The notes under the pieces were generated by a model. The model was not told the DNA's origin, made no database searches, and saw only the letters and a program-made list of their open reading frames with translations. From NCBI GenBank assembly GCA_035582835.1, contig JAYKAV010002662.1, positions 3,709,036 through 3,773,035 of the forward strand: a stretch of 64,000 nucleotides of DNA, given 5' to 3'. Shown in pieces: positions 25,836-37,500 of this stretch. The stretch is from Phoebastria nigripes. Taxonomy: Eukaryota; Chordata; Aves; Procellariiformes; Diomedeidae. Positions within the stretch are counted from its first letter, which is position 1; the number at the start of each line of letters is the position of its first letter. Position numbers and translations under genes: made by a program.

Positions 25836-28800
25836 ATGAAGATAGCAATGTATATTTATGTTAAGCCCATAAAAACTATTTAAAACCATCACTAGGATTA
25901 CAAAATCAGGCACACAGAGGCTAGGGAAAGCCAGAATTAAGGAAAGACTGCTAATTTATGCACAGCCACTATGATTGCCTTTTAATTTCATAATTAATTA
26001 TGCACATTGCTCTGTGATGTGAGGGTTCAGGAGGAAAAAAACCTCTTTTCCGACCTCTCCTGACCAGCTGTTGGCAAGCCAGAATGAGAAGACCTGTGTC
26101 ATGGGCCACTGGGAACACCTGCTTTTGGGTTTGGGAACCCTGGGAGCAGGAACCTGGGCACAGGGCTCCCCTCTCGCACTGCCCAGAGCAGTGGGGTGTG
26201 GGTCTGAACCCCCGCACCATCAGGGAGGGGTTGGACTTAGGCTTTCTTCTTCAATGAGTGCTCCAGCTGGCACTACTCTGAGCTTCACCCCCGCAGACAG
26301 GCTTATGGTGACATTCAACCCTGCAATGCCCCACTCCATCAGTGGACTAGACCTCAATCCTCAGGTCCCAGCTGGAAAACAGAGGCAAGAGCGTTTCCCT
26401 GCTGCACAGGAATGCTGCGAGGGCAGAGAAGTCCATTACAGACGGATTGCAACGTGCTCAGATAACAACGGTTAAATAAATGGAAAATGTCTCACACAAG
26501 ACTGTCAGCTCCTCCACTGATCTTCTCCAGAGCAGAGGCTGGTAATTATAGCTCTGTACATTAAATTAAATGGTGAGTTTGTCCAACAAAGCGTAAGTTA
26601 ATTAATTTTTACTTGTTCTCTATAAGATTTGAACTGAACTCATTTGTGTTCAAAGGAAAATGCCTTAACCCACTGCCTTAAGTGTTTTCTAGTCTCACTT
26701 TAGCTACAACTCAAATCACATCACTCTGAAGCTTGTACCATTCACTGGCCAAATGTTTAAAAGCTGATTTTTTCTTTCCCCACTTTGCCTGGTAGTAGGT
26801 GACCGTATATCTGAAATTGGAATCACGACCTTTGTTTACTATTCTGAGTATAAATTTTTCCTGCTTGAATTCCCTCTTCATTCTTGACATGGTTTCAGGC
26901 TCTTTAATTATTCAAAACAATGAATATTTTCATCTTCACTTCACAACTCTGTGTATTTTAATTTCTTTTCTCCTTCTAAAAAAAAAATAAAATCATCATT
27001 TGTTTTGCCATTTGGAATAAACAGTCTTCTGGGAGCTCGAGAGAGCATTCATCTTTCATCTGTAGGTGAAAACAAGCGGCTGCCATGAACTAATCAGTGG
27101 CACTCACTAATGCCAACAGTGTTCACAGTGGGACAGTTTTCCATCCTCTGCCTCTGAAGCCTCCTTACTTCTTGCACAGTCATCTCTTCAGTTTGACGAG
27201 CCAAAGGCACTTTCCTCAGCATATCACTGTATTAGCTGGGTGTTGTTTATGGATTTTCTTGACAAGGGATACTGCGGTACCCATTGGTGTGGGAAGGTCC
27301 ATGTACTTTCACGCACACCAGTGCTTTGGGCAGCCAGGCTTGTGGTAGCTTCTGAAGAAGGGATGGGTGACAACTACCGCTGGGGGGAAGAAGTGTCGTC
27401 CACCTCCATCGTGAGCAGCACATTGGGCTCCCTAGGACTCTCCTCCCATTTCCAGCTGTGACGTTTCTCTGTCCCCTTCCCATGGCAGCAAAAGCCTGGC
27501 CCAAGCCTGGCACCTCTGTGTGAGTGGGGTAGCAAATCCATCCTAGGAGAGCCAAGAATCCATGTTCCCCCACTGCTTGCTCAACCTGGCACTGGCTTCT
27601 GCCCTATAGACATTGCTGAAAAGTCCAGTCCCAAGCTGCTGGTGATTTTACTTACGTATCTGTGTTTTCCAAGCTCCAGGCCTCACAGGTAGGCTCAGAA
27701 ATGACCCTTTTGAGGGAGGGTCTTCTATTTTGTCAAAATCTGGATCTGACTCTAGAATACGTACTCAGCAACAAAGAAAGAGGCCTCTAAAAACTGGGAT
27801 ACTTATTACCTAAGTATACATTTAGAAGTCAGGCTCTACAATACATTGCCCCTGGTGAAAAATCATTTCCTTTGAGAAAGATTTACCTTTCTTCATTTTG
27901 GGTATATTGATCTTTCTTAAGGGCAACCTGGATTTTGTAGGATGGCTGACTGCAAACGTATAGAAAACTAATATATACAACACTGAGTGAAGGTCCAATC
28001 AAGAATATTCAAAAGTGAACTTAAACAACAGGAAATCAACTCCTGAGTCACAGTTTACAATTACTTAAATAGATATATAGAGTTACTCCTGCCTATATAG
28101 GTAAATGTATTTTTGCCTTAGTTTACACTGTCAAAAACTGTATTGCAAATTGTTTATCTACATCAGAGTGATAACTCTTTTTCTGTGGAGGAAGAGAAGT
28201 GGTTAATATGCAGCTTTTTATGGCTTTCTGGGAATAAAAGATGAGGAGAATACTCCAAACTTTTTAGTGAAAGATGAACCAATGACAAAGATGTAAGAGA
28301 AACCCACAGGCCACAAGTGCCTTTCATCAAATACTGCCCAATCAATACAACGCTAAACAAAATTTAGACCACTGGGGTAAAAATAACACATTCAAGATCA
28401 CTTTGGAAATTGGACTAAAAATAAAGATTAGGTTTTGCCTTGGGATTAAACGGTTTAATCCTTCTTCTTTTTGTATTTTTATTTAAATTGCAGGGTGGTT
28501 TGTTTAGCTGGGGTCCTCTGTGGGAGGGACATCTTAAAAAAAAGGCTCTTAATAGCAGGGGACCACAGAGGGAAGAAGAGAAAATGTGAACTGCTTATAT
28601 CTTCGCAGAGGCAGTTCCCAGCCCTGCAGCCCTCCCCAGCCCACCTGCAGCAGAGCCTTGCTCAAGGCAAGAGGATCATGCTTTTGGGAGGAGCTGGAGG
28701 CTTGAGCTTTCCAGATGTGACATCTGTTTGGTTTTGTGAAAGTTATAACTTTCTGGCAGTGTTCAAAATGCCAAAATATATCTGGCAGTTTAGTCACCAG

Positions 28801-29161
28801 CTAAAACAGTTTCTGGGGGAGGTTGGTGGGAGCAAGGGGATGGATGAAGTTGGGTCACTACTCCCTCTGCCATGGACATGGGGGTTATCTCCTGCTGGAT
28901 TAGCTTATGAGAAGGAGTTAGACCAGCAAAAGTGCACTGGCCCTGGCACTTTTCAGCCACCCCCTCTTTGGTTGCATCCCAAGCCTGCCTTGGGATGGAG
29001 ATGGCTTGGCAGTCACTGTTGACGAAAATGGTTTTACAACATGTCTCTTTGAAAAGAGTAACAGAGAGCTATCTGAGCAGGGAAGAGCTGGTCTGCAGAA
29101 AAGATGTAAACTAGCTATTTTAAAATAAGTTAGAAAGGAGGCACCCTAGGCAACGTATATA
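25836..29161. other. Unique non-coding sequence with the longest open frame of the window
   Basis: There is a GC-richer patch at 26090-26400 with a 134-codon open frame (26071-26475 plus), and a 183-codon frame at 28471-29022 plus. I recognise neither. The 183-codon frame begins just upstream of a pyrimidine-rich stretch ending in TTGCAG, which resembles a splice acceptor, but no matching donor or coding pattern is clear. AT-rich sequence lies at 26555-26620. No mobile element is evident. Confidence 0.55.
28471..29022 (+). other. Open reading frame of 183 codons, unrecognised, probably chance
   Basis: This is the longest stop-free run that begins with ATG in the window. The predicted product has no signal peptide, transmembrane segment, repeat or catalytic motif that I recognise. 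It is rich in hydrophobic and proline-containing stretches typical of translated non-coding DNA. A partly overlapping 82-codon frame lies on the other strand (28549-28797). There is no CpG island, no TATA element in a plausible place and no neighbouring exon. I record it because of its length, and I think it is more likely not a gene. A retained exon of an unannotated transcript remains possible. Confidence 0.12.
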
Positions 29162-29544
29162 TGGTGGGGTCTCACCTGGAATACTGCATCCAGCCCTGGG
29201 GCTCCCAGCACAACACCACACGGACCTGTTAGGGCAGGTCCAGTGGGGGACCACGAAGTTGATCAGAGGGCTGGAACACCTCTCCTATGAAGAAAGGCTG
29301 AAAAAGTTGGGGTTGTTCAGCTTGGAGAAGAGAAGGCTCCAGGGAGACCTTATTCCTTTCAATACTTAAAGGGGGCTTATAAGAAAGATGGAGAGAGGCT
29401 TTTTACAAGGGCCTGTAGTGTTAGGACAAGGACTAATGGTTTTAAACTAAAAGAGGGTAGATTTAGATTAGATGAAAGGAAGAACTTGTTTACTATGAGG
29501 GTGGTGAGATGCTGGAACACGTTGCCAGAGAAGTTCTGAATGCC
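29162..29544 (+). mobile_element. CR1 LINE, 5' segment, split by an LTR
   Basis: The segment begins near GGTGGGGTCTCACCTGGAATACTGCATCCAGCCCTGGGGCTCC. It continues through the typical CR1 blocks: AGGTCCAGTGGGGGACCACGAAG, TCCTATGAAGAAAGGCTGAAAAAG, TTGTTCAGCTTGGAGAAGAGAAGGCTCCAGGGAGACC and TGGAACACGTTGCCAGAGAAG. These encode the extreme end of the CR1 ORF2 region and the start of the 3' untranslated part. It stops at the LTR inserted at 29545 and resumes at 30142. It is truncated at the 5' end and not functional. Confidence 0.93.
29540..29544. other. Target site duplication, left copy (ATGCC)
   Basis: ATGCC lies immediately before the LTR start and is repeated immediately after its end at 30142-30146. 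With the insert removed, the CR1 reads through as CTGA ATGCC CCATC, the expected CR1 order. A 5-bp duplication is typical of ERV class III (ERVL-like) integration. Confidence 0.9.
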
Positions 29545-30141
29545 TGTGCTGGTTTTGGCTGGGATAGAGTTAATTTTCTTCACAGTAGCTAGTATGGGGC
29601 TATGTTTTGGATTTGTGATGAAAACAGTATTGATAACACAGGGATGTTTTCGTTACTCCTGAGCGGTGCTTACACAGAGTCAAGGTCTTTTCTGCTCCTC
29701 ACACCACCCCACCAGCGAGGAGGCTGGGGGTGCACAAGAAGTTGGGAGGGGACACAGCTGGGACAGCTGACCCCAACTGACCAAAGGGATATCCCATACC
29801 ATATGACATCATGCTCAGCATATAAAACTGGGGGAAGAAGAAGGAAGCGAGGGACGTTCGGAGTGATGGTGTTTGTCTTCCCAAGTCACCGTTACGTGTG
29901 ATGGAGCCCTGCTTTCCTGGAGATGGCTGAACACCTGCCTGCCGATGGGAAGTAGTGAATCAATTCCTTGTTTTGCTTTGCTTGTGTGCGTGGCTTTTGC
30001 TTTACCTATTGAACTGTCTTTATCTCAACCCACGAGTTTTCTCACTTTTACTCTTCCGAGTCTCTCCCCCATCCCACCGCAGGGGGGAGTGAGTGAGCCG
30101 CTGTGTGGGGCTCAGTTGCCAGCTGGGGTTAAACCACGACA
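29545..30141 (+). mobile_element. Solo LTR of an avian endogenous retrovirus (probably ERVL-like)
   Basis: This 597-bp insert starts TGTGCTGG and ends CCACGACA, so it has the TG...CA ends of a retroviral LTR. It is flanked by the 5-bp duplication ATGCC. The opening TGTGCTGGTTTTGGCTGGGA is one I recognise from abundant bird LTRs. A TATA box (TATAAAA) lies at 29821-29827, followed by a purine-rich stretch and a pyrimidine-rich second half, fitting a U3 promoter with the RNA start a few tens of bases downstream. No clear AATAAA signal is visible. No gag, pol or env sequence and no second LTR are present, so this is what remains after recombination between two LTRs. Orientation is plus by the TATA box. 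Class assignment rests on duplication length and is less certain. Confidence 0.9.
29821..29827 (+). promoter_or_regulatory. TATA box of the solo LTR
   Basis: TATAAAA sits about 277 bases into the LTR, where a U3 promoter is expected. Whether it still drives transcription cannot be told from sequence. Confidence 0.6.
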
Positions 30142-30299
30142 ATGCCCCATCATTGGAAATGTTCAAGGTCAGGTTGGACGGGGCTTTGAGCAACCTCATC
30201 TAGTGAAAGTTGTTCCTGCCCATGGCAGGGCGGTTGGAGTTAGATGATCTTTAAAGGTCCCTTCTGACCAAAACCATTCTATGATTCTATGATTCTATA
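30142..30299 (+). mobile_element. CR1 LINE, 3' segment after the LTR
   Basis: The CR1 resumes with the duplicated ATGCC and continues CCATCATTGGAAATGTTCAAGGTCAGG. It then has GGGCTTTGAGCAACCTCATCTAGTG, CCCATGGCAGGG, GATGATCTTTAAAGGTCCCTTC and the tail of repeated ATTCTATG units ending at about 30299. Together with 29162-29544 it makes one 5'-truncated CR1 insertion of about 540 bp without the LTR. Confidence 0.95.
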
Positions 30300-32688
30300 A
30301 ATGCAGTAACTTAATAACAAAAAGCTGACAAATAATAGAGGAAATAAGAGGGTAGCTGCTGTGAGCATGCATACGAGGCAAGTGTTCGGCTGAAGTGAGG
30401 CTCCCACCTCACTGTGGGAATTCAGAAGAAAAACAAATTGAATTTCTGTCCGTGATGCTACCATTAGAAGTAGATTTTAACAGAAAAGCACAACAAACTA
30501 ATTAAGGAGCGATCTATCTCAGGGTGAGTTGGGAGAGGAGAGAAATATCTGATCTGCTTTCAAGTAGCAGAAGTGAGATTTTTCCATGATTTTATAATAA
30601 GACTTTCTCCATCAAAAGAATTGATACACAGCTAGAAAAGTAGTGACCTTAGTGGAATAACCAACAATTTTTTAATATCAGGAGATTTTACAGAAACAGG
30701 AAAGTCAGTCTGCTGCTGTTATAGGCATCTGTGTCATACAACCAAATCTGTAGTGTAAACATAAAGATTTTATGTTTTGGCATAATTATATTCCTTCTTA
30801 CCATTGACTAGCCTCAAGGCATTTTTTTACTAATTTTTGCTTACTTTGCTTTAAAAAAATATGCAAAATGTGAAGTTTTTATACCTGTTAGACATAATTT
30901 TTATTGCTTGTTACATGTTCATGGGAAACAGGAGCTGTGTGTAAGAAGGAATGATAAAATTATCTGCTCTACCACAGGACTGTATTCAGCCCTACCGTAA
31001 CCTCACAGCATTTTGGAGACTTTATCACAGTTACAGCAAGGTTAAATTCAGTCCACATTGCCAGTCTACTTATTTAAATCTGGAGTGGACTGCTTAAACC
31101 TTCCAGTATATGCAAATGCATTAGGGAATTAAGTAGTTGTAGACATAATCTGCCAGATAGCTCACATACTAATCCAATGTTTCAGCTACTAAAATATCTT
31201 CTATCTGGTACAGTCTGTACTCTGTTCTTTTCCATTTGACCAACTTGCTGATGTAAGATTGTGATATTTTAAACTTGGTCTTCAATATTCTTTTAAACAT
31301 CTTCTCATGTAGTTCTCACTGCTGTCCACTTTTTTATCAGTCTCTTATTGCAGTACTACACATACACACTTGTTTACTAAAATGGGATGTATTAGCTAAA
31401 TCTGATTCCCTTTCAGTCCTGTAAATATAGAGATCCTGTTAGTTGCAATGGATTGGCATGCTTTAAAGAGAGCAGAATTTGATCCGTTGTATGTGGCTCA
31501 CTACCTTACTGCAGGTAAATGCTAAAGAAAGTTAGCTCTTCTCCAAAAGATTCATTTCCTTCCAACCCACATCCACTAATTGATTCTTCTCTATAAATTG
31601 TTGTAGTGTTTGAGATAGATAGTTTTACTATCTACTGAGGTTTCTGATTCACTGTTTGATTTGAATTGACACTTTCTATTTCAAGGCACTCCGATTCAAG
31701 CACTTCTGAGCTTGTATGAAAAAAGGTTATCTTGATCATCATTGCCTTCATGGAAGTCACAATGCCAAGAAGACACTGCACAGGTTGGGTTTGTGCTGCT
31801 GCTCTCATCACCTGGACCGTGTTCAAACACTCCGAGTTGACAAATGTCTCAGAAATTCAGAGGATCCAAATGGCCTCATGTTCCCTCTAGTTTCTGGAAG
31901 AAAAGCCATCTTTGTTTACATGTGGAGATGGAGACAGGACCTCAGTGGCTTCTGGCTTCTGCCATTAGAATGGAGATGAAGGTACTTGTCTGGAAATACG
32001 TGTGGGCAGTGGAAGGTAATGGGCCAGCTGGAGGGAGAAATGACATCTGTCTGGTGAAAAGTAGGCAATCACTAAGCTGAGAACAGACCCTGAAGAGCAT
32101 GGAAAGACAAGTGAAGAGGCTTATATCTGATGGGGTACAGAAGAGAAAGTGACTGAAGAATGCATAGAGTTAAGAGAAACAAAGTGGTGGGAAAAAATAC
32201 ATTGTCAAGATCATGTGGGGACTATTATCGGGCAGAATTACACTTGCCAAGACCAGAGCAAAGGGTGTTAGGAGGCCCATATGAGGAGAGGCAGATATCT
32301 GTCTCTCCCCTCTAATCAGCTACTTGGTTCTGTTTGATTTTTTTTTTTTTGGTAATGTTACAACTAAATGCTGCTTGCAGCTAAACTCCTCCTTCTCCGG
32401 TAATAAATTAGAGTAGAACGGTTGTGACATGATTATGAAATGTGATGTTACTGAGGAGAACAAAGAAGAGATGAATTGTTATTAGGAATAGCATTAGGGT
32501 GGTGAATAAGGTTTCTCAACAGTAGTGATGTTAAAGGCACTGTGCGAATTGCGTGCTGCAGTTTTAGTGTGCCCGCAGAGTGAAAGGAAGACATATGACT
32601 TACAATTTACTGCAAGGAAATTGAGCGGTAAGGTCTGTCCTAAACTCCCGGGAGGAATCGCTGAGAGAAGTAGTTTGATTTCTCAAAG
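30300..32688. other. Unique non-coding sequence, no gene recognised
   Basis: AT-rich parts occur at 30650-30950. A run of 13 T is at 32338-32350. Open frames are all below 90 codons. No RNA gene or mobile element is visible. Confidence 0.65.
32338..32350. repeat. T homopolymer (13)
   Basis: A simple run of T with no attached retroposon body. Confidence 0.8.
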
Positions 32689-32860
32689 TCATAGTATCAT
32701 AGTGTTGGAAAGGACCTCCAAAGATCAGCCAGTACATCCACTGCCCAAGGCAGGACCAACTTCATCTATGTTATTCCTGTCAAACTTGTTCTTGATGATG
32801 TCCAGTACTAAAGATTCATACGTTCCCCAGACAGCCCATTCTTATGCACCCTGACCTGCT
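32689..32860 (-). mobile_element. CR1 LINE 3' fragment, diverged
   Basis: The plus strand starts TCATAGTATCATAGTGTTGG, then GGACCTCCAAAGATCAGCC, CACTGCCCAAGGCAGGACCAAC and a TTCTTGATGATGTCCAGTAC-like part. This is the reverse complement of a CR1 3' end from an older subfamily than the copy at 22147. It is short and 5' truncated. Confidence 0.85.
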
Positions 32861-34380
32861 TATAAAGTGTCTAGAAATCTTTTTGCATGGCTTACACTTT
32901 GTTGGTTATTAATACAATATTTTGACCTCCTGTTTTGAAAGTCACTTTGTAGACTCAGTGAGATGGCAGCTTGGCAGGACCACAAGGCAGACTCGTAACT
33001 CCTGTTGCAATACGTTGCTACAGAGGGTCTACTGGTTTAGTGGCCAGGGTTTAGCAGATGTACCCATCGCAAAGAATTATGGTGGAGTCCAACATCTGCA
33101 TCTGGCATCATGGTGTAGCACATGTTGCTATACTGCAGTTTGGGAGCTCAGTAACAACATCTGCCCCCTAGCTCCGACACAAAGACCTTAGATTCTGATT
33201 TTTTTTCCTGAGAAAGACAAAGCTGGAGGCTCTGCCCCTGGTTTTTTAATCCAGAAAATAGGGAATCAAATGTGGTTTTGCTTGGGCTGCTGTCAGGTTC
33301 CCAAGACCTGCCGCACCCCTTCTTAAATAGTCACAGGGCCAGTAATCTGATGGATGAGTCTGCAGCTTGAGTCATCTAAACAGTGAGAAAGGTTGTTTCA
33401 AACTTTTGCTGTGTATCCCTGTGGAATTAGAGTGGATTCAGTCTTCATGTTCCTTTTGTTTTTATTATATGAGCGCCACTGTAACACTTTTGAAGTCTTT
33501 AATAATTTTGTTATTTATGCAGAAACAATGCATTGAATTCAATAGATTCAATAGTTCCAGATGCCCCAAAACAGCATTCCCAGCATAGAAAGAAGTCAGA
33601 GAATTAATCCCTTTGGATTTGTGCAGATATAGGGAGAAATTACTTGTCTGCTTCAGGAAAAAGGGAAAGCAAAACAGGGGATAAAGATTAGGCTTAAGTT
33701 TTCATGCAAGGTGTGAGCTCCTTGTGTCAAGAACTCTGATTAACTGCTTAGCTCTAAAGGCCCTCATGCAGTGTAGCACTGCTTTAGATGTTTTCTCCTG
33801 ACTATCATTATTAATAGGAATAATAAAACTGTCTTTATATCCCTCCGCCATGATCCAGGGCAGGCATACCAAAGCCAAAGTACCAGCACTATATACATAT
33901 TTAAAAGACGATTACTGTTTCTAATCATTGAAAAGTCTTTCCTAAGCATGAAGAACTTGGCACATGTTTCAAATACAACTGTTCTCCACAGTTGTGGAGA
34001 ACAACTGGGCCCCACATACTTGCCTTGAAAAACTGAGATCAGTGGAAATGCTGAAGTAACAAGAACTCCAGGATTGCACTCTGGGTGAATTTTGTGTCAA
34101 GAAATGGTACAGGGACCCAAGGTAACAGGCTAAGACACTTATGCATGTGCTGGTACAATTGGGGCTTTCTTCTCTTCCTTCCATGCCAATACACACTTTT
34201 ATCAACACTTCAGAGTTTGTGTTTGCTTTCTGCTCTTCCTCTGTCTTCTCATGGTTATTTGGGCAAGTCATAGTCTTTCTTTCTTTCTTCCTATCATCAC
34301 AGCTGTCTTTGAAGTGGGTAACTTTCACCTCATGCATGAAAGAAATGTGCCCTAGTAGGTGAAACATTTAGTGGGGAGAT
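32861..34380. other. Unique non-coding sequence with a perfect palindrome
   Basis: No gene or mobile element is recognised. A perfect inverted repeat at 33980-34003 is listed separately. A 132-codon open frame on the minus strand (33969-34367) overlaps it and matches nothing I know. Confidence 0.6.
33980..34003. repeat. Perfect inverted repeat, 11-bp arms, 2-bp spacer
   Basis: The left arm TGTTCTCCACA (33980-33990) and right arm TGTGGAGAACA (33993-34003) are exact reverse complements separated by GT. It could extrude as a small hairpin or be a dimeric protein site. Its function is unknown. Confidence 0.9.
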
Positions 34381-34500
34381 CTGGTTTCCTCTCTTGACTA
34401 TGGCCTATTTGGTGTCCACGGAGAACGGTCATCACCTCCCCATGCCTCATTATCCCCAAGAGTAAACAGTGATATTAATGCTTACCTTTCCTTTTGCAAA
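34381..34500 (+). repeat. MIR-like SINE fragment
   Basis: CTGGTTTCCT near the start, and the later run CATGCCTCATTATCCCCAAGAG followed by GATATTAATGCTTACCT, resemble the plus-strand MIR order (cctcagtttcc..., aaaatggggataataatacttacct). It is diverged and short. Confidence 0.42.
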
Positions 34501-37500
34501 TAATTTTGTTGCTTGCCGATGAAAGATGTACATAACAGCTAGTCGTTGTTGTTATTATCAGTGTTAATACTAAAGAATTTATACGTATTTTAGGGAGGAG
34601 GAAAATAAAGGTACACCCCCAAAAAAACCCAAACCCTGTCTTTAGGAGCTGGATTGTTGTGAACTGGAGGATGTGCAGCTATTTGAATCTGGTCCCTGTA
34701 TGCTCCTGGATGGAGCTATGTGTCTTGTGCTGTCCTCCAGGCAGTTGACTTCTGTCTGCCGTCCGTGGCTGGGACAGAGTTCCTCTTTCAAATGGCCACT
34801 GAGCACTAACAGGATATTTCAGAAGTGTATTGAGACAGTTCATCCTGGAAAATGTGATTTCACAGTTAGTAAAACATTAGACATGTTGATAAAAAGGCTT
34901 AATATGTGTTGTTTGTTTTTCTGGCAACAATGATTTTTTTTTTATTGCACTTTTGAAGCTGAACAAAATGAAGTCTCTACAGGATTTTCTGAGTGATTTG
35001 GTTTGGATTTTCATCTGGAAGATTATTGTTTCCTCACAGACAATAAAAAAAAAAGGACCCACAAAAATAACTGTTTCTCTGGGTTTTTGACAATAACATG
35101 TGCAAGCCCTAGACAGACCAGCCTTGGAGCTTGTCTGAAATACCCCAGGAAAACAGCTTCTTCAGACAAAAAGGGGTGCTTTGGTCTCTCTTGTGTTAGC
35201 CTGTAAAACTATCAGATAAAGAATGTAGTTTAATAGCTGGTTTAAGACAGCCTAAGTCTGCACTGCTTTCTGCCCCAGCAGCCTGCCATGCCCAAAAATT
35301 GTCCCTCCCGGCATGGCCCGGAGAGCCAGAGGAGCTTGATGCAGCCAAACAAAAGAGGCTCCATCCGGAGCAGCTCCCCAGGACCGCACAGCCTGGGGCA
35401 GGGGGAGGGATGGGACCAGCACTTTCGACAGCAATATCAAATCATGTAACTGCATTTTCAGGTTTGCAGGCAATTAAGCTAGGACTGCTGAAGCCCAGAG
35501 CATTAACATAAACTGTAGCTGGTGGTGATTTACACTAACCCAGGGGCTGTGGTTGTAGCGGTTCAGGAGTAGCTATAAGCTCAGTATGGACACCACTGTG
35601 AGGAGGGAGGCAGAGAGCCTAAACTTCAGCCACCCTTAAATTGATTGTGAAATGTGAGTCAGAGCCTTGATTTAATTTTTTATTATGGCGGGGAGGTTCA
35701 AAGTGATGCGTTACATTTTACCTCCGAGCTCTTAGCAGTAAAGGCAACAGGTTGGCAACAGCAAAAGCCAAGCACAGGGCAGGGGGATTAGTGTGTGTGC
35801 CGCAAGTTTAAAATGAAATATTTTGCTCACCTGCAGAGTGTCAGGTATCTTCTACCATGCTTCCTATGTTTTCCAGTGTCTCGTTATTTTCCCTGAAAAT
35901 GGAGTCCAAAACTAGGAAGAGTTTTATGCGCTGAAACTGTCTGTCAGTACCGTGTCTGTGCGGAGGCAGGACTGGGGCAGCAGAAGAGTCTGTCAGGAAC
36001 TGTATAACACTCTTGTTTTAATGTGTAACATTTGGGATCAAATCAGTGTCAGCTGAAATGGGGTAGAACAAAAATAAAAACAGTAAGCGAGGAATAAACT
36101 GGCCAGAGAAGCGGAGCTGGGGCTCACAACCTGCTTCTTTAAAAGCATTCCTGTTCTTCCTGCATTTGCACCTGGACAGGTGGACACTCTTCATGCAACT
36201 CCAAGAGCTTCCCAAAAGTGAGGAGGGAGTAAATCTCTTCAGACCCACTGGGAACCAAAAATGTCAGAGAAAAAATATCTCTGGATCAAGGACATCAAAG
36301 ACAGAACGTAGGTCTAAAGGAATGGGAACAGATGCGCGACTGCAGTCCATCACCAGGAAGATGCTGTGGGCTGCGGCTCTTGGAAATGCCGTTGCCTGAG
36401 AGCAAACTGAAGTCTCACCTGTCTAGCAAATTTCAGGATATAACAAGAGGCCCTGGGGTTGCAGAGGATTTAACCTTTTAACCTTAAATACATTTTAACC
36501 TTTGTGTTTAACAGCCACCAGTAGACCTGCCGCCTATTAATATGGCTTATGACTAATTTGTTTTTTGATCCATTTATTCTTCTAGCTTGCATGATATAGC
36601 ACAGCGATGAGTTCCACAATTTAATTGTGGTATAGTGTTTGTGCAGATTTCTTATTCTTGTGGCTTACTTATCATATTGTGAGAAATAGTCAATAGCTCA
36701 GTCTGTAAATGCAATAAGGCTTTCTAGCTCTTCTTTTACCTGTCACCTTAGGGCAAAGAGAACTTCTGTGGGGTAGGAATTGTGGGACAGTTGGGATCTT
36801 TCACCTGTATTTTCTATTCCTTTGAGATTTTTCCTATCCTTCACCTCCCTTTTATTTCTTTTGCTGCCATGCACTGCCTTCAGATACAATAAATCACTTT
36901 CCATCTATGTTTCTAGTTGGGTTTCAACACATTTCGGTACTCCAGACTCTCCTTTAGAGTTTTGCTTTTGTTCTCATGTTGTCCATCAGCCATCCCTGCC
37001 ATTGAGGCTCACAAAGTGAATTCACGCTGATCATCATTTTTTAACGTGAGCCTCTGCTGTATGTAAGCAGTTCCAGCTGGCTCGGTGCACAGCCCCTGAA
37101 AAGCCCCAAAGCCAGACATAATTTTCAGTGGACATGACAAAATGTGGATGATTTCATTAATTAGCTGCTTGTACCTTATCAGCTTCAGATGACTTGCCAG
37201 TATATAACTTTGCCACTCCATTTATCTTTCCAGTTACTGCATATACAGGTGTCTCTTTATCCCCCCTGCAGAAGATATCTGCATCTTTGCAGAAGATGTC
37301 TTTCTCTGGCATCTCATTCTTTAAACTGATGCAATCCGGTAGATTCTTGAGTCTCATGAGAAACAGGCTAGCAATATACATAAGATCAAAATTTTTGTTC
37401 AAGGAGGCAAATCTAATACAAATAAAGGAAGCAAAGCTGTTGCTTTTGGTAACAGGCTGGATTTCTAAGGCGACAAAGCCGCTACAAGTGGATACAAACC

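Noticed and set aside
29602..30247. Open frames of 99 and 124 codons
   Set aside because: They lie in the solo LTR and the CR1 3' end, which do not encode proteins here.
35270..35430. Possible CpG island or promoter
   Set aside because: It is GC-richer than its surroundings but too short, with only a few CpG. No TATA, initiator or exon is nearby.
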